Assembly: GCA_002317225.1 (NCBI GenBank)
Contig: DCIW01000126.1
Coordinates: forward strand, 1-9,188
Direction of reading: 5' to 3'
Length of the DNA stretch: 9,188 nucleotides
DNA from: Prevotellaceae bacterium UBA1716
Lineage (GTDB): Bacteria > Bacteroidota > Bacteroidia > Bacteroidales > Bacteroidaceae
Below the pieces are notes generated by a model that was given only the letters and a program-made list of their open reading frames with translations, ran no database searches and had not been told where the DNA came from. The position numbers and the translations under genes are program-made. Shown piece by piece: positions 7,262 through 9,188 of the stretch (its first letter is position 1; each line of letters starts with the position of its first letter).

Positions 7262-7376
7262 TCCTATAGTACGAGGCCCTTTGCACTACTAGTGTGAAGG
7301 GCCTCGAACTATTAGTGTGTGGGGCTTCATACTATTAGTGTGTGAAGCCTTTTACTATTAGTGTGGAGCCAATCAT
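7262..7376. repeat. 23-bp-period tandem repeat with palindromic core ACTANTAGT
   Basis: The core ACTAYTAGTGTG begins at 7285, 7308, 7331 and 7354, spaced exactly 23 bp apart. A degenerate copy with a one-base deletion starts near 7262. The first 12 bases of each unit are nearly constant, and the other 11 vary. The variable halves of neighbouring units are complementary: 7272-7286 pairs with 7292-7306 in a 15-bp stem (two G-T wobbles), and 7321-7332 pairs with 7340-7351. The array begins 12 bp after the DUF3467 stop codon. It may end transcription of that gene, bind a protein, or simply be a slippage-generated repeat. Confidence 0.8.
7321..7353 (+). terminator. Hairpin with short T-run, possible terminator of the DUF3467 transcript
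   Basis: GGGGCTTCATAC (7321-7332) pairs with GTGTGAAGCCTT (7340-7351) in a 12-bp stem (three G-T wobbles) with a 7-nt loop. The stem ends in a four-T run (7350-7353). The stem lies inside the 23-bp repeat array. The T-run is short, so termination may be partial. The stronger 15-bp stem just upstream (7272-7306) has no T-run. Confidence 0.5.
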
Positions 7377-7395
7377 TAGGGAAGAATAGGGGTTT

Positions 7396-7670
7396 TTAGG
7401 GCAGAACTTAGGGCAAAAACTGTTGGGCGAAAAGGCGATATTAGCCTTTGATAATCAGTTTGTTATGGAGTCTTAGGGCAAAAAGTGATGTTTTTAGTCT
7501 CATACCCTATATATATACTCCTTTCTAAAAACACGTGGGCGTGTGTGTATGTATTGTAAAAAGTTTCCCGTATATTTTGCCCTAAACGCCCTATTTGTGC
7601 TATAATGAGTTGATAATTAATGTGTTATAATAGTGTTTTTGATAGTAGATTTTGCCCTAAGTTTTACCCT
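7396..7670. repeat. Cluster of TTAGGGCAAAA motifs in opposite orientations
   Basis: Forward copies are TTAGGGCAGAA (7396), TTAGGGCAAAA (7408) and TTAGGGCAAAA (7473), with a weaker TTGGGCGAAAA (7423). Inverted copies are TTTTGCCCTAA (7575-7585) and TTTTGCCCTAA (7650-7660), with partial ones GCCCTA (7588) and TTTTACCCT (7662). AACTTAGGGCAAAA (7405-7418) and TTTTGCCCTAAGTT (7650-7663) are perfect 14-bp reverse complements. All forward copies lie left of about 7490 and all inverted ones lie right of 7570, so the block is a broad imperfect palindrome. The middle holds an AT-rich stretch (CCCTATATATATAC, 7505-7518). A 6-bp hairpin at 7431-7449 (AAAGGC/GCCTTT) lies within it. No open frame of note was seen in this stretch on either strand. 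Confidence 0.7.
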
Positions 7671-7839
7671 GTATGCTGTTTATGCCAGTTTGATTCGTAA
7701 TATGATACTATATCGCTTTGGAATAGCTATAGAAGGATACAGTATGCGAAAATGTATATTATTATGTCAATAAATGTTAATTAGCGCTTATTTGGGTGCT
7801 ATTTTCCCTCTGCAACGTAAAATATTTTTCAATTGTTGC

Positions 7840-7869
7840 TTGCGGTTTAAAAATAAATTCGTACCTTTG
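7840..7869 (+). promoter_or_regulatory. Bacteroidota-type promoter of the str operon
   Basis: TACCTTTG (7862-7869) fits the -7 consensus TAnnTTTG, with TTG (7840-7842) 19 bp upstream. The start of transcription would fall near 7874-7877, giving a leader of about 200 nt before rpsL. A weak hairpin (TAGCGC 7782-7787 with GTGCTA 7796-7801, then ATTTTCCC region) just upstream could insulate it from incoming transcription. Confidence 0.75.
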
Positions 7870-7875
7870 CACCGC

Positions 7876-8077
7876 TTTTTGGAGTAGTGCGTCCCTGAAT
7901 GGGGATACAGAGAACATCAGACATGATATCTCTATTTGGCACGAAGTAAGCTATGGGCTTGCCACAAAAGTGATTATGACCGTATATTATAATAAGGTAT
8001 ATGGAAATCATAGTGGGCGCTCAGAATTGAATGACAAATAAAATCAAATAATAATAATAACAAAAAAACTAAACAAA
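7876..8077 (+). promoter_or_regulatory. Long 5' untranslated leader of the rpsL-rpsG-fusA operon
   Basis: About 200 nt lie between the predicted start of transcription and rpsL. Several short stems can be drawn: AGAGA (7909-7913) with TCTCT (7929-7933), GGC (7938-7940) with GCC (7961-7963) enclosing AAGC/GCTT (7948-7951 with 7957-7960), and TGATT (7971-7975) with AATCA (8006-8010) enclosing the palindrome TATTATAATA (7985-7994). The last 30 nt are A-rich and look unstructured. Other promoter-proximal leaders in this window are only about 15-25 nt, so the length stands out. Ribosomal protein operons often carry autoregulatory leaders, but I recognise no known class here. Confidence 0.45.
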
Positions 8078-8473
8078 ATGCCTACTATTCAGCAATTAGT
8101 TCGTAAGGGCCGTAAGGTATTGGTAGACAAGAGTAAGTCTCCTGCATTGGATTCTTGCCCACAGCGCCGTGGCGTGTGTGTACGTGTCTACACTACAACA
8201 CCTAAGAAGCCTAACTCAGCGATGCGTAAGGTCGCTCGTGTTCGTTTGACAAACAAGAAGGAAGTTAACTCTTACATCCCAGGTGAAGGCCACAACCTTC
8301 AGGAGCACTCAATCGTACTCGTACGTGGTGGTCGTGTTAAGGACCTCCCAGGTGTACGTTACCACATCATCCGCGGTGCTCTCGATACTGCAGGTGTAGC
8401 AAGCCGCACACAGCGTCGTTCTAAGTACGGTGCTAAGCGTCCAAAGGCAGGTAAGACTGCTGGTAAGAAGTAA
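8078..8473 (+). CDS. rpsL: 30S ribosomal protein S12
   Basis: This 131-residue ribosomal protein is located at the decoding centre of the 30S subunit and controls accuracy of tRNA selection. It begins MPTIQQLVRKGRKVLVDKSK, and the conserved loops TTTPKKPNSA and GRVKDLPGVRYH are intact. The residues where streptomycin resistance usually arises are of the sensitive type: Lys43, Lys88 and Pro91, in the same numbering as E. coli with Met counted. Asp89, the residue methylthiolated by RimO in E. coli, is present. The C-terminus is longer than in E. coli (124 residues) by a Lys/Ala/Gly tail. It is the first gene of the str operon, with the 18-mer A-rich leader just ahead. rpsG follows after 149 bp. 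Confidence 0.98.
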   Translation: MPTIQQLVRKGRKVLVDKSKSPALDSCPQRRGVCVRVYTTTPKKPNSAMRKVARVRLTNKKEVNSYIPGEGHNLQEHSIVLVRGGRVKDLPGVRYHIIRGALDTAGVASRTQRRSKYGAKRPKAGKTAGKK

Positions 8474-8622
8474 TTCTCCCCAATCTTTATCAAACAAGTA
8501 AGTTTACAAACAAGATTTGATTTGTTGGAAATGCTATGACGGTTGAGTAAATGGCTATATCGGTCGTTGAAGAAACAAGATGCAATGCAACCCCAGATCA
8601 ACAATTAATCAAAACAAGCAAA
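8474..8622 (+). promoter_or_regulatory. rpsL-rpsG intercistronic region, possible S7 control site
   Basis: This 149-nt gap is long for neighbouring ribosomal protein genes. It holds AT-rich pairing options (ATCAAA near 8489 with TTTGAT near 8517, and the repeated AAACAAG). It also holds a short in-frame open stretch from an ATG at 8551 into rpsG that is probably not translated. In E. coli the equivalent gap is where S7 binds its own mRNA. Whether this region does the same is an inference by position; I see no clear match to 16S rRNA structure. Confidence 0.25.
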
Positions 8623-9099
8623 ATGAGAAAAGCTAAACCAAAGAAGCGTGTGATCCTTCCAGATCCAGTTTTCGGTGATGTTAAGGTTACTAAGTTCGTT
8701 AATAACCTTATGTATGATGGAAAGAAGAGCGTAGCTTATACAATCTTCTATACTGCTCTCAAGAATGTAGAGAACAAGATGAAGAGTGAGGAGAAGACTC
8801 CACTCGAAATCTGGAAGAAGGCTCTTGACAATATCACTCCACAGGTCGAGGTTAAGTCTCGCCGTATCGGTGGTGCAACATTCCAGGTTCCAACAGAGAT
8901 TCGTGCTGACCGTAAGGAAGCAATCTCTATGAAGAATATGATTTCTTTCGCTCGCAAGCGTAGCGGTAAGAGCATGGCTGACAAGCTCGCTGCTGAAATC
9001 ATGGATGCATTCAACGAGCAGGGTGGTGCTTTCAAGCGTAAGGAAGATATGCACCGCATGGCTGAAGCTAACCGTGCATTCGCACACTTCCGCTTCTAA
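8623..9099 (+). CDS. rpsG: 30S ribosomal protein S7
   Basis: This 158-residue primary binding protein of the 16S rRNA 3' domain helps form the head of the 30S subunit and contacts E-site tRNA. It begins MRKAKPKKR and runs through DVKVTKFVNNLMYDGKKSVA, VKSRRIGGATFQVP and HRMAEANRAFAHF, all typical of S7. It stops at FAHFRF without the C-terminal tail found in some enterobacteria. The start is set at 8623, not the in-frame ATG at 8551, because MRKAKPKKR is the family's usual N-terminus and the 24 extra residues match nothing known to me. It sits between rpsL and fusA in the conserved str order. Confidence 0.97.
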   Translation: MRKAKPKKRVILPDPVFGDVKVTKFVNNLMYDGKKSVAYTIFYTALKNVENKMKSEEKTPLEIWKKALDNITPQVEVKSRRIGGATFQVPTEIRADRKEAISMKNMISFARKRSGKSMADKLAAEIMDAFNEQGGAFKRKEDMHRMAEANRAFAHFRF

Positions 9100-9157
9100 T
9101 CCACAAGCATAAAAGGTAAAAAAGGTTTTTAACAAGTAAAAAGAAAATTTTCAAGAT

Positions 9158-9188
9158 ATGGCAAAGCAAGATTTGCACCTTACCCGTA
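9158..9188 (+). CDS. fusA: Elongation factor G, first ten codons (3' truncated by window edge)
   Basis: The ATG at 9158 starts MAKQDLHLTR and runs off the window. This matches the usual start of Bacteroidota EF-G, which continues into the GTP-binding P-loop region. The gene lies 58 bp after rpsG, the standard place for fusA in the str operon. EF-G is the GTPase that moves tRNA and mRNA through the ribosome. Only the N-terminus is visible, so intactness cannot be judged. The leader is A-rich with no Shine-Dalgarno. Confidence 0.85.
   Translation, partial: MAKQDLHLTR

Noticed and set aside
7285..7376. Possible CRISPR array from the regularly spaced repeats
   Set aside because: Period is only 23 bp with an 11-bp variable part, too short for spacers; the variable parts complement each other and no cas gene is present.
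7396..7486. TTAGGG repeats resembling telomere sequence
   Set aside because: Copies are irregularly spaced, extend as GGGCAAAA and occur in both orientations inside a chromosome-like region.
7531..7544. ACACG/CGTGT hairpin
   Set aside because: Only 5 bp, no T-run and next to a GT-rich stretch; not distinguishable from chance.
7796..8041. Open frame of 81 codons in the rpsL upstream region
   Set aside because: It spans the str promoter and leader, has no family resemblance and its start lies before the predicted transcription start.
8551..8622. Upstream ATG giving S7 a 24-residue extension
   Set aside because: S7 normally begins MRKAKPKKR-like; the extension has no recognisable similarity.

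Overview
The window looks like chromosomal DNA from a member of the phylum Bacteroidota, most likely order Bacteroidales and Prevotella-like. The evidence is as follows. Three gene starts are preceded by the Bacteroidota-type promoter (TTG, 19-20 bp, TAnnTTTG). The leaders are A-rich and no clear GGAGG Shine-Dalgarno was seen ahead of any start. A DUF3467 gene lies next to the str operon, and a secreted nuclease carries what looks like a Bacteroidota-style C-terminal sorting segment. All recognised genes are on the + strand.

Layout. Positions 1-87 are the last 28 codons of an unidentified gene. It is followed by a 206-bp gap dominated by an inverted repeat built from GTGAATA heptamers. Positions 294-5076 form a thiol/sulfur block: a secreted TlpA-type thioredoxin-fold protein (294-1457) with its own terminator, then dsbD (1670-3763) behind a good promoter, then cyuA (3796-5076), a cysteine desulfidase, 32 bp downstream and probably co-transcribed with dsbD. 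Next is a secreted, multi-domain endonuclease I family protein (5149-6873) with its own promoter.

Positions 6927-7250 encode a small DUF3467 protein. The 827 bp that follow hold no convincing gene but are not featureless. They contain a 23-bp-period tandem repeat that folds into hairpins, a cluster of TTAGGGCAAAA motifs arranged head-to-head over about 275 bp, a promoter, and an approximately 200-nt untranslated leader ahead of rpsL. The window ends with the str operon: rpsL (S12), rpsG (S7) and the first ten codons of fusA (EF-G).

How the genes work together. DsbD moves electrons from the cytoplasm across the inner membrane, and secreted TlpA-like proteins are typical recipients, so the first two complete genes plausibly form one periplasmic thiol-reducing pathway. 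CyuA breaks down cysteine to pyruvate, sulfide and ammonia in the cytoplasm; its link to DsbD is positional only. The str operon is ordinary translation machinery. I found no CRISPR array, tRNA, rRNA, transposase or obvious defence system. The features least explained by known genes are the repeats at 128-239, 7262-7376 and 7396-7670, and the long rpsL leader.
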